The notes under the pieces are model-generated. The model did no database searches and was not told the DNA's origin. It worked only from the letters and a program-made list of their open reading frames with translations. From the NCBI GenBank assembly GCA_900762005.1, contig CAAFEV010000227.1:1-21069 (forward strand): a stretch of 21,069 nucleotides of DNA, in the 5' to 3' direction. Position numbers and translations under genes: made by a program. This document shows positions 7,540-15,245 of the stretch, piece by piece (the stretch's first letter is position 1; every line of letters begins with the position of its first letter). Source of the stretch: an uncultured Oscillospiraceae bacterium (GTDB taxonomy: Bacteria; Bacillota; Clostridia; Oscillospirales; Oscillospiraceae).

Positions 7540-8715
7540 TCAAGCTTCTCCCTTCGGGAAGTGCAGACCGACCGCCGCCATTGCCATGCGGTAATGGTCA
7601 ACACTCTCGGGCGTAATCGTTTGCAGCTCCCGCCGCAGCTTCGCGGTCTTGCCCGGCTTGAACAGCGCGGAAAAGCCGCGTGCTACCCATAGAAACGGCA
7701 GAAAAATCGGCCACTTTATCAGGATCGGATGCTTTTTGCACATCTGCGGGTACGGCCAAAAAAGCAGCTGCAGCAGATGAATGCGGCGCGATTTTTTCGC
7801 CGAACCGTTGCTGATTTTTGCCGCGGAGGAGAGCAACTGCGCTTCCGCAGAGCCATAAGCACCGCTGTTGAGGACAAAGAGCGTTATCAGCCTTGTGATG
7901 TCTGTCTCGGGCGCATCCTCCAGCCATACTGCGATTGTACTGAGTACATTCCGATAAAACGCGTCTAATTGCAGCTTTTTCAGCTCCGCAAGCAGATAGT
8001 CCTCATCAAGCAGCGGATTGCTTCTGCGATATACCCACAAATCGATAAAGTGCTTCACGCCGATTCCGCCGTCGCGGTAGTGCTTCGCCAGATGCGCAAA
8101 CAGATAAATCAGCTCGTCCTCCTGTGTGAACGCATAGCGGCAGGTGTCACCAACGCGGGACAGACGGTTCCAGCCGTCGCCGTAGTAGGTGTAAAAATCC
8201 CGGTTATAGGAGGGCACCAGCCGTTTGTGCAGCTCCAGATGCAGGGTCGGTAAATCCCAGACACACTCATGGTCGCTCTCAATGACAAAGCGATAGCCCA
8301 GCTTGCGCATCAGCGGCTGGATTTTTGCGCTCTGTGCGACGCGAATCAACACGTCGACATCGGACATGGTGCGCATCGCCTCCATCGGGTAACGCGCACA
8401 CATCGTCAGACCCTTGAGCGGCATATAGTCGATGCCTTCGCGCTCGAACGCAGCAAACAGACGCTGCGTCTCAAGCAGCTGGCTCTCCGAAACTGAGATT
8501 GCCTTGCCGAGGGTGCGGAACATCTGACACATCGTCTCGTCCTCGCGGTCAATGCCGCAGTTGAGCGCACCATAGTAAACCAGCGGCACAATCTGCTGAC
8601 GGTAGACAAGCTCTTTCAGCTCAGCGAGGCAGAAGCTCTGCGGCAGCAGCTCCGCCTGTCCGGTCAGCGCACTGCGTAACAGCTGAAACAGCCCCTGCTG
8701 TAGTTCCTTGCGCAT
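7540..8715 (-). CDS. Nucleotidyltransferase-family protein (PF14907-like)
   Basis: This 391-residue protein resembles the uncharacterised nucleotidyltransferases often found in polysaccharide clusters. The Pol-beta-like core is visible as LKGLTMCARYP (residues 100-110) followed by MRTMSDVDVLI (about 114-124), with Asp119 and Asp121 as the likely metal-binding pair. A basic, hydrophobic C-terminal tail (about 315-370) could associate with the membrane. The start is the ATG at 8715: AGGAGGGG lies ten bases before it, whereas the upstream TTG at 8739 lies before that site. The gene sits between capE and capF, so a link to polysaccharide assembly is probable, but no substrate can be assigned. It is not a sugar-nucleotide pyrophosphorylase of the RmlA type. 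Confidence 0.88.
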   Translation of the reverse strand: MRKELQQGLFQLLRSALTGQAELLPQSFCLAELKELVYRQQIVPLVYYGALNCGIDREDETMCQMFRTLGKAISVSESQLLETQRLFAAFEREGIDYMPLKGLTMCARYPMEAMRTMSDVDVLIRVAQSAKIQPLMRKLGYRFVIESDHECVWDLPTLHLELHKRLVPSYNRDFYTYYGDGWNRLSRVGDTCRYAFTQEDELIYLFAHLAKHYRDGGIGVKHFIDLWVYRRSNPLLDEDYLLAELKKLQLDAFYRNVLSTIAVWLEDAPETDITRLITLFVLNSGAYGSAEAQLLSSAAKISNGSAKKSRRIHLLQLLFWPYPQMCKKHPILIKWPIFLPFLWVARGFSALFKPGKTAKLRRELQTITPESVDHYRMAMAAVGLHFPKGEA

Positions 8716-8719
8716 ACGC

Positions 8720-9757
8720 TTACATCCCCTCCTTTGCAAGCGCAGCCTGAATTTCCGGCAGCGTCAGAAGAATTTCCTTGACCTGCTGCGTCGTCAGGAG
8801 CGTCGTATTGCGGGAGTTAAACTCCGTGATCGGATTGCGCGTCATATCGCCGCGGACATAGAATTTATCGTAATTTAAGTCGCGTTTGTCGCACGGGACG
8901 CGGTAAAAGCCGCCTAAATCCTCGGCGTGGGCGCATTCTTCGTTGGTCAGAAGCGTTTCATACTGCTTTTCACCGTGGCGGATGCCAATCCGGCGGATGC
9001 CCTGCGTCGCGCCGAACAGCTCCGAGACTGCCTGCGCCAAAACACGAATCGTACACGCAGGCGACTTTTGCACGAAAATATCGCCGGAGGTGCCGTGCCC
9101 GAAGGCAAAGAGCACCAGCTCCACCGCTTCGCCGAGCGTCATTATAAAGCGCGTCATCTCGGGGTCGGTCACGGTCAGGGGCTTTCCGTCGCGGATTTGC
9201 TCAAGCCACAGAGGTACCACCGAGCCGCGGGAGCAGAGCACGTTGCCATAGCGCGTGCAGCAGATTTTTGTGTCTCTGGCAGTGCGGCTTTTCGCAACCA
9301 CGACCTTTTCCATCATTGCCTTGGAGGTGCCCATGGCGTTGACGGGATAAGCAGCCTTATCCGTGGACAGGCAAATGACGTTCTGCACCCCCGCTTCGAT
9401 TGCCGCAGTGAGGACATTTTCCGTTCCGAGAACATTGGTCTTGACCGCCTCCAACGGGAAAAATTCGCAGGACGGCACCTGTTTCAGTGCTGCCGCGTGG
9501 AAGACGTAATCGACACCATACATTGCATTTTTAACACTGTCATATTCGCGCACGTCACCGATAAAAAAGCGGAGCTTTTCGGTGCTCTGCGGATAACGGA
9601 GCGTAAAGCTGTGGCGCATATCGTCCTGTTTTTTCTCATCACGGGAAAAAATCCGAATTTCTTCGATGCCGGTATTCAGAAAACGGTTTAACACCGCGTT
9701 GCCGAAGGAACCGGTGCCGCCGGTAATCAGTAATTTTTTACCGTTGTATTCCATCAT
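8720..9757 (-). CDS. capE: UDP-GlcNAc 4,6-dehydratase/5-epimerase (CapE/FnlA/WbjB)
   Basis: This 345-residue short-chain dehydrogenase would convert UDP-GlcNAc to the 4-keto-6-deoxy intermediate that opens the UDP-L-FucNAc pathway. The cofactor loop TGGTGSFG (residues 12-19) and IFSRDEKKQDDMR (36-48) are typical of the CapE/FnlA and related FlaA1/PseB dehydratases. The catalytic serine is in LSTDK (Ser131), and the YxxxK tyrosine is replaced by Met: MGTSK, Met142 and Lys146, which is the known CapE-type feature. The start ATG at 9757 overlaps the flippase stop as ATGA, with GAGGGGG six bases before it; a second ATG follows directly at 9754. CapF and CapG downstream complete the pathway. Confidence 0.95.
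   Translation of the reverse strand: MMEYNGKKLLITGGTGSFGNAVLNRFLNTGIEEIRIFSRDEKKQDDMRHSFTLRYPQSTEKLRFFIGDVREYDSVKNAMYGVDYVFHAAALKQVPSCEFFPLEAVKTNVLGTENVLTAAIEAGVQNVICLSTDKAAYPVNAMGTSKAMMEKVVVAKSRTARDTKICCTRYGNVLCSRGSVVPLWLEQIRDGKPLTVTDPEMTRFIMTLGEAVELVLFAFGHGTSGDIFVQKSPACTIRVLAQAVSELFGATQGIRRIGIRHGEKQYETLLTNEECAHAEDLGGFYRVPCDKRDLNYDKFYVRGDMTRNPITEFNSRNTTLLTTQQVKEILLTLPEIQAALAKEGM
8726..8733 (-). promoter_or_regulatory. Ribosome binding site of the nucleotidyltransferase gene
   Basis: AGGAGGGG on the minus strand lies inside the last codons of capE, ten bases before the ATG at 8715. It rules out the in-frame TTG at 8739 as the main start. Confidence 0.7.
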
Positions 9758-11277
9758 TTTTTACCCCCTCTGTGTATCAGCCGTTGATACACGCCTTTGA
9801 GCATTTCTTTTTCTTGCGGTTGAAAACCGAACTGCCAGAGCATCGCCGCGTATACCGCGACCACCACAGCGACATTGACGGCAAAACCGTGCCAACCGGA
9901 CAGATGTAGCAGCCGCAGCAGTACCGCTGCGCCGGCAGCAATCGCCAAAGACGGCACAATGCCGCGGAACAGACCGGTATAATAGCTTCGCAGGCGGATC
10001 CCGATTTTCTTCCGAAAAATCAGATTCATCACCATTACATCACCGCACATCAGCGAAATAAAGGTACCGAGCACCGCGCCGTAGAGCGGATGCCATTGGA
10101 TGAGCAGCACCGTCAGTCCAATGTTCAAGACGACAATCGCCAGCTTGGCGATGGATTGCTCTCTGTGTTGATTCATCGCCCACAAGAGCTGTCCGCCGAC
10201 CGACTGGGTCAGGATGAAGGTATAGGCAAACATCAAAAGCAGCGCAATATAGTAAGCTTGCAGATTCTCATCTCCGACCCAAAGGGAGATAAACTGCCTG
10301 CCGAAAAATGCAAAGCACACAAAGACCAAGGCAAGCACCGCAAAAATGACTCTTCCGATACGAATCATCTCATTACAGAGCTGCGTCGGTGTCGCTTTCT
10401 GTTCCACAAGTCGGACAAGCCCCGGCATCATTACGCCGGAAAAAGCCGCGCCAATGGATTGAAAATACTGCGAAAGCTGCGCCCCGATGCCGTAAACCGC
10501 AATCAAAACCGTCGCCGCAGGCACCAGCATCCCGATTAGCACTTGGTCGGCAAAGGAATTCATCTGCGTTGCGAGCATTTGCAGAAAGATGAACGCAGAA
10601 TAGACGGTGACCTCTTTGATAAATGCGCCGTTGCCACGGCAAAAGGCAGGTCTGAGCTTTAAGCACCGCGTCACATAGAGCACAAACGCAGCCTTGCAGA
10701 GCACGGTCGTGAGCAGATTGATGAGCACAATCGCAGAGGAGCGCATACCGAGCCGCAAGGCAAGCAGGCTCATCAAGATGCGCAGAATAATCTGAATAAT
10801 TGAACAGCCCTTGGAGAAGGAAAATCGCTCGTAGGCAATCAGAAGGTTTGTATACGGCGTTGCCGCAAGGGTCACGGCGGCATTGATGATTGTAACGAGT
10901 AAAAGCTGCTGCCCAAGCGCGCTCTCGCGCGCTGTCAGTCCGCGTGCGAAGATGGTGGGATAAGCCAAAACCAGCGCGACGCCGACGAGCAAGGTAATTA
11001 CCGCAATCGCCGCATAAAAGAGCGTTGCAACGCCGAGAAACCGGCACTGCTTTTGCAGATCTCCCTCGGCACGGTATTTCGAGATATAACGAATGACGGC
11101 GTTTCCCACGCCGAGATCCAGCAGCAGGAAGTAAGTCGTTATCACCGAAGAAAGCTTGAACACACCGTATTCAGCCTGTCCGAGACAGCGGAGAATAAAC
11201 GGGGTCAAAAGCAGGGTGGATACCACCTCAAAGACCATCAATATATAGGATAGAATAACCCCGACTTTTCTGTTCAT
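9754..11277 (-). CDS. Polysaccharide repeat-unit flippase (Wzx-like, MVF/MATE fold)
   Basis: This 507-residue polytopic membrane protein has about 14 hydrophobic segments and the N-terminal pattern LLTPFILRCLGQAEYGVF, typical of Wzx-type oligosaccharide flippases. Such proteins move the undecaprenyl-diphosphate-linked repeat unit from the cytoplasmic to the outer face of the membrane. The ATG at 11277 is preceded by AGAAGGA at eight bases. It follows a glycosyltransferase gene by 33 bases and overlaps capE by four bases. It is the only flippase candidate in the window, and together with the Wzy-like protein at 15242-16525 it defines a Wzx/Wzy-dependent pathway. The sequence looks intact. Confidence 0.93.
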   Translation of the reverse strand: MNRKVGVILSYILMVFEVVSTLLLTPFILRCLGQAEYGVFKLSSVITTYFLLLDLGVGNAVIRYISKYRAEGDLQKQCRFLGVATLFYAAIAVITLLVGVALVLAYPTIFARGLTARESALGQQLLLVTIINAAVTLAATPYTNLLIAYERFSFSKGCSIIQIILRILMSLLALRLGMRSSAIVLINLLTTVLCKAAFVLYVTRCLKLRPAFCRGNGAFIKEVTVYSAFIFLQMLATQMNSFADQVLIGMLVPAATVLIAVYGIGAQLSQYFQSIGAAFSGVMMPGLVRLVEQKATPTQLCNEMIRIGRVIFAVLALVFVCFAFFGRQFISLWVGDENLQAYYIALLLMFAYTFILTQSVGGQLLWAMNQHREQSIAKLAIVVLNIGLTVLLIQWHPLYGAVLGTFISLMCGDVMVMNLIFRKKIGIRLRSYYTGLFRGIVPSLAIAAGAAVLLRLLHLSGWHGFAVNVAVVVAVYAAMLWQFGFQPQEKEMLKGVYQRLIHRGGKK

Positions 11278-11310
11278 AACGGTATCCTTCTTCGCGGAAT
11301 CAGCGTTTTC

Positions 11311-12453
11311 TCAGTGCTCCAGTGCTTGCAGCAGGGCGGCAATATCCGACCGGAACCGCTCGTCCAGCCGGGCAAACACCGCCTTGGCATCCGGCGGCTC
11401 AGCACTTTGCGCCGCTAAAATTGCAGCGGCAATCGCTTGCGGTGTCTGTTCTTCGTAATAGGTAACCAATTCGCTGACGGCCGAGGTTTCCACTGCCGCG
11501 ATGCGGCAACTGACAACCCGCAGACCGTTGGACAAATAGGAGAGAATTTTAGACGGAAACGAAGTTGCGTTAAAGATACCGTCCGGCCTTTGCGTGCTTA
11601 AACCGATTTGACAGCACTGTAAAAAGGCGGCATAATCTTCTGCAATCAATGCGCCTTCATAGGTGACAGCACCGCCGCCTTTTCCGGCGGTTTCGGCGAT
11701 TGTCCTTATCAGCACTGCTGTTTCCTCTTCGCTCGCGTTGCCCAGAATGTGAATGTGATAGTTGGGCGGCAGGAATTCCGCTGCAGAGACAGCACTGACC
11801 GCTCCGCCCTTTCGTACATTGAGCGTTCCTGCATAGACGCAGTGCACCTTCCCGTCCTGCACCGGCTTGGCATATATCTCTTGCATACGGTATATGCCAT
11901 GCACAATCGCATACGGCTTTTTTGCAGGGTTGCACATTTGTTCAAGCAGCTGCGTCGGAAAAAGGAAGCCGTCGGCAAGCCGAAAATATGTCAGTTCTTT
12001 TTTTCTACTCGCTTCACTGTTTTTGACATCGGCGTAAATCTCCTCGACCTCTAAAATCAGGCGAAAGTGTTTTAGCCGTTTCAGCAAACGAATCAAGCGC
12101 ATAAGCACGAGAGAATGGTAGACCAGCACCGTGTCGTCTTTGTGAATATACCGCAGCAGATACCAAAACAAACGCAGAATGTAGCGCGCCGTGGCAAGCT
12201 TGCCGCGCAGCCTGCCGCCGCCCTTGTCACCCTTTAAGAGAACCAGCTCCAAGTGCGCTTTGGGCTTGTAGATTGTCTCCTTGATCGGAGTCGTTGTATT
12301 CGGTCTGCCCGCTGAAATCAGAGTGACTTCAATGTTTTCCGCGTTCAGCGCAGAAAGCAGATATTCGATTTTTTCAATTGCAGCACGGGAACTGACCCTG
12401 TTCTGTCCGAGCTTCGGAGGGTCGTAGTGTGCAATATAATATATTTTTTTCAT
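11311..12453 (-). CDS. Glycosyltransferase (GT4-like, GT-B fold)
   Basis: This 380-residue cytoplasmic enzyme is predicted to add a sugar to the lipid-linked repeat unit. It starts with MKKIYYIAHYDPPK, a pattern typical of GT-B glycosyltransferases that open on a Rossmann strand. The C-terminal donor-binding half shows VYAGTLNVRKG (about residues 225-235) and NATSFPSKILSYLSNGLRVV (about 310-330), the usual nucleotide-sugar region. The start is the ATG at 12453, with GGAG at 12459-12462 before it. In-frame sequence upstream as far as 12705 is open, but it is hydrophobic and belongs to a decayed polymerase gene, not to this enzyme. Donor and acceptor are not predictable. Confidence 0.9.
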   Translation of the reverse strand: MKKIYYIAHYDPPKLGQNRVSSRAAIEKIEYLLSALNAENIEVTLISAGRPNTTTPIKETIYKPKAHLELVLLKGDKGGGRLRGKLATARYILRLFWYLLRYIHKDDTVLVYHSLVLMRLIRLLKRLKHFRLILEVEEIYADVKNSEASRKKELTYFRLADGFLFPTQLLEQMCNPAKKPYAIVHGIYRMQEIYAKPVQDGKVHCVYAGTLNVRKGGAVSAVSAAEFLPPNYHIHILGNASEEETAVLIRTIAETAGKGGGAVTYEGALIAEDYAAFLQCCQIGLSTQRPDGIFNATSFPSKILSYLSNGLRVVSCRIAAVETSAVSELVTYYEEQTPQAIAAAILAAQSAEPPDAKAVFARLDERFRSDIAALLQALEH

Positions 12454-12748
12454 ACCGTCTCCAAAAAACCAATCATGTGGGTTTGGCATTGCCCAAGTAC
12501 CGCTGAATAAAGCATCTCGCCCATAAGCAGAAAAAAACACATAGGAAAGAGCCGGACTGACACTGTATTTTCGGTAAACCGATGCAATCGGCAGCATAGA
12601 GAGCACGGCGCACACTGCAAGAAATACAAAATGATTGCCGTCTATCAGCTTGTAGAAAGCAATGCAGCCCTTTTTGTCGTTCTCATTTTTGCAACGCAGG
12701 TTGTATTAAAACGGCAAGAAGTACGTATGCAACAAAGTAGATTAACAC
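12454..12748 (-). pseudogene. Decayed EpsG-like (Wzy-type) polysaccharide polymerase remnant
   Basis: This stretch between two glycosyltransferase genes holds two broken pieces of a membrane protein in different frames. From a GTG at 12748, five bases after the previous stop, the first frame reads MLIYFVAYVLLAVLIQP, like the first helix of EpsG-family polymerases, and stops at 12683-12685. The second frame, open from 12705, reads KKGCIAFYKLIDGNHFVF, then a hydrophobic segment, then YRKYSVSPALSYVFFSAYG. This resembles the EpsG pattern of a Gly-rich loop, a helix, a KYS motif and a further helix. About 50 residues that should lie between the pieces and most of the C terminus are missing. The second piece then runs in frame into the next gene. 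Family assignment is by recalled pattern, so moderate. Confidence 0.55.
12459..12462 (-). promoter_or_regulatory. Ribosome binding site excluding the upstream extension
   Basis: GGAG on the minus strand lies five bases before the ATG at 12453. It supports translation starting there rather than at the in-frame GTG at 12615 within the epsG-like remnant. Confidence 0.6.
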
Positions 12749-12752
12749 AAGC

Positions 12753-13964
12753 TCACCTGTCTCTCATCATCTCCCGGTAACGTGCTTCATACTGTGCGCA
12801 CATGCGTTCCGCGCCGAACTGTGCAGCCGCTTGTTCGGCAATTCCTTCGGATGCCTTTTCCCGCCGCAAAAGCACCGTAACGCTCTCGTGCAGGGCTTCC
12901 ATATCGCCGTACGGCACAAAGACACTGTGCGCACGCAAGGCAATTCCTTCCGGCCCGCCGGCGCAGTAGCCGACAACCGGCGTGCCGCAGCAAAGGCTCT
13001 CCGCCACGGGCATGGAAAATGTCTCGCGCTTGCTTGTTAAAAGCGTTGCATCGGCAAGGCTGTAGAACTGCGCGAGGCGCGTCTGGTCGGCAATTCTGCC
13101 CAAAAAGCGCAGATTGCTCGGCGGTTGAATCGCCGAATCATAATTCCCCGCGACCAATATCACAACGTCCTCCCCTGCCAAACGCCGCGCCAGCTCCAGC
13201 ACCGTGCTGCCGCCCTTTAGATGGGTCGGGTCGGCGGAAAAATACGCCGTGACGTGCAGAAGTATTTTCTGCCGGTTCAAGCCCAGCTCGCTGCGCAGGG
13301 CAGTAGTATCCGCCGGGCGAAAAACCGTTGTATCAATTCCGTTGAGTACCGTTTCGTGCGGCAGCCCGCCGAGAATGGCCGAGCTTGCGGAGCGTCCGGT
13401 CAGCCACGGGGAGACGCCGACCATGGTCGCCGTCGAAAAACCGGAAAACGCTTTTTTCTGCTTTTTCCATGCGCGGTGCGTCGTGTCCGCCAGTATTCTC
13501 AGCTCCCGCCTTTGCGGACAGGCACCGCAGCCGGTATTCCAACGCTCGCAATCAAGCGCATAGCCGCAGCTTGCGGTAAACAGAAATTCCGCGTGCTCGG
13601 TGATAACCGTTTTGATTCGATGCTTTTTGAGCCATGTAATCAGGCGCGGAATGTTGACAAAATAGCCGTTGATGCAATGCAGATGCACGACATCGGGCTG
13701 CTGCCTTCTGATAACGGAAATCAGGTGTGCCGTGGAAAGCAGACAACCGCCGTAGAGCTGCCCCGTCAGACGGGCGCGCAGGTGGCTGCATCTCGCATAC
13801 CACTCGGGACAGGTTTTGAAAACGTCCGGCTCATCGGCAGCCGCGCCGCGCCCGTAACAGACCACGCTGTCAACACCGCGCTGCTTCAGCGCGGTGTGCA
13901 GGTCATATACAATTTTTCCAGTGCTGCCGTTGCGGTAGACACAGTTGACCTGCAGAACCTTCAT
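12753..13964 (-). CDS. Glycosyltransferase family 4
   Basis: This 403-residue GT-B enzyme should transfer a sugar, usually with retention, from a nucleotide donor to the growing repeat unit. The N-terminal acceptor domain has the glycine-rich STGKIVYDLH (about residues 14-23) and PDVVHLHCINGYFVNI (about 90-105). A Cys cluster, CGYALDCERWNTGCGACP near 143-160, is recurrent in a GT4 subgroup. The C-terminal domain carries the EX7E signature ETFSMPVAE, followed by SLCCGTPVVG. The ATG at 13964 has AAGGAG six bases before it, and the gene follows the upstream one after nine bases. It is intact; sugar specificity is unknown. Confidence 0.93.
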   Translation of the reverse strand: MKVLQVNCVYRNGSTGKIVYDLHTALKQRGVDSVVCYGRGAAADEPDVFKTCPEWYARCSHLRARLTGQLYGGCLLSTAHLISVIRRQQPDVVHLHCINGYFVNIPRLITWLKKHRIKTVITEHAEFLFTASCGYALDCERWNTGCGACPQRRELRILADTTHRAWKKQKKAFSGFSTATMVGVSPWLTGRSASSAILGGLPHETVLNGIDTTVFRPADTTALRSELGLNRQKILLHVTAYFSADPTHLKGGSTVLELARRLAGEDVVILVAGNYDSAIQPPSNLRFLGRIADQTRLAQFYSLADATLLTSKRETFSMPVAESLCCGTPVVGYCAGGPEGIALRAHSVFVPYGDMEALHESVTVLLRREKASEGIAEQAAAQFGAERMCAQYEARYREMMRDR

Positions 13965-13973
13965 ATGTGCTCC

Positions 13974-15245
13974 TTATCGGGTTTTTCCGGCTTCGTTCAG
14001 AACGGTTCGGAATCGGGCGGCATTCGTTGCGGCGCAATGGTTTTCGCGCACAAGCCGCGCGGCACGCTCGGTATAGCGCAGACGCGCCTGCGGCTGCGAG
14101 TCAAGCAACGCAAGCTGCGTTTGCAGCATTGCGACATCGGTTGCGACATAGGCGGCTTCGGTTTGCCGCAGGTAGCGGGTTGACGCAAGCTCCGGCGGCG
14201 CATAGAGCAGAAAGCAGGTGCCGCTTGCAAGGCAATCTGCAATTTTCGTGGAAAAGGCAAATTTTAAATCCTCACGGTAATAGGCGGAAAAATTCTCGGT
14301 ATGCACCAAAAGCGGCGTTTCGCGCATCACGCGACAGACCGTTTCGTAGGGCACAAAGCCGTGCAGACGGATACCGCAATGCGCCTGCAGGCACCGCTGT
14401 GTGTCTGCGTCGGGCACTCTGCCGTAAATATGCAGTAAATAGCGTTTGTCTAACTGCTGCAGGGCATCCGCAATGGCAAGCAGACCGTCGCGTCTGCCCA
14501 CGCCGAGATTGCCGAGGTAGGCTGCGGAAAACGGCTCGGTTTTTTCTGCTGCAACGGATTGCAGCGTGCTCGCGGTATAGATAGTCTCGCCCGGGCAGGA
14601 GAACACTTGTCCATAGCATTCGCGCAGGGCATCGCAGCTATAGACCACATGCTGCGCAAGACGCATGGTCTTGCGAAACTGATGGCAGAAGCTATGCCGG
14701 AAAAGCGGATAGCACCAATGCGCAGGCCCCTTAGCACGGAAATAATCAAATTGCTTGAAGTAATAGCCCTCACTGTTATACAGCACCAATGCCGCGCCGT
14801 ATTGCCTGCAAAGCCGACGGGCAAGGCGGAACAGAAAGCCGCAGTCTCCCGCTTGCAGCAGCACGACCTCAGGCTGAAATTCCGCGACGAAGTCATTAAA
14901 CCCGCCGCGCTTCCATGCGCCGTTGCGCCACACCGCCTCCCGCAGAAGCATTGTCAGGGCGTTGCGGTGCTTTGCTTTATCGTCGGCAGCCGCCTGTGCG
15001 GGGGGGAGCGGCTGCCCGGGCAACAGCCTTCTGCCGACACGTCTGCCCTTCAACAGCGCATTCAGCGCGTCGTTATCGGAGACGCAAAAATACCGTTCAC
15101 AATGGGAAAACGCAGGGTCGCCGTCCTGTAAGCAAAACTGCGCCAGCTTGTCTGCAGGATAGCCTGAAAGCAGAGAAAGCAGCGTCCTGCCGTTGGAGTC
15201 ACTTTCGGAAAGGCAATGATTTGCCAGAATCAACACCCGTTTCAT
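13974..15245 (-). CDS. Glycosyltransferase (GT4-like)
   Basis: This 423-residue cytoplasmic protein resembles GT4-like glycosyltransferases of Bacillota polysaccharide clusters. Its N terminus MKRVLILANHCLSESDSNGR, with TLLSLLSGYPADKLAQFCLQ next, is characteristic of a subgroup with a conserved NGxTL loop. The C-terminal donor half shows AYLGNLGVGRRDGL (near residue 260) and TKIADCLASGTCFLLYAPPEL (near 355-375), a weak form of the usual donor-binding segment. The ATG at 15245 overlaps the upstream stop as ATGA; no good ribosome binding site is visible, so translation is probably coupled. A longer in-frame start at 15314 would run back into the upstream gene and is unlikely. Confidence 0.88.
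   Translation of the reverse strand: MKRVLILANHCLSESDSNGRTLLSLLSGYPADKLAQFCLQDGDPAFSHCERYFCVSDNDALNALLKGRRVGRRLLPGQPLPPAQAAADDKAKHRNALTMLLREAVWRNGAWKRGGFNDFVAEFQPEVVLLQAGDCGFLFRLARRLCRQYGAALVLYNSEGYYFKQFDYFRAKGPAHWCYPLFRHSFCHQFRKTMRLAQHVVYSCDALRECYGQVFSCPGETIYTASTLQSVAAEKTEPFSAAYLGNLGVGRRDGLLAIADALQQLDKRYLLHIYGRVPDADTQRCLQAHCGIRLHGFVPYETVCRVMRETPLLVHTENFSAYYREDLKFAFSTKIADCLASGTCFLLYAPPELASTRYLRQTEAAYVATDVAMLQTQLALLDSQPQARLRYTERAARLVRENHCAATNAARFRTVLNEAGKTR

Noticed and set aside
8927..9691. Open frame of 254 codons on the plus strand
   Set aside because: It is antisense to capE, whose motifs are complete; the plus-strand product looks like no protein family.
12454..12615. N-terminal extension of the glycosyltransferase at 11311-12453
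   Set aside because: The extension is in frame but matches the decayed membrane polymerase; the enzyme proper begins at MKKIYY with GGAG before it.
13221..14183. Open frame of 320 codons on the plus strand
   Set aside because: It lies opposite two well-supported glycosyltransferase genes, has no recognisable motif and no ribosome binding site.
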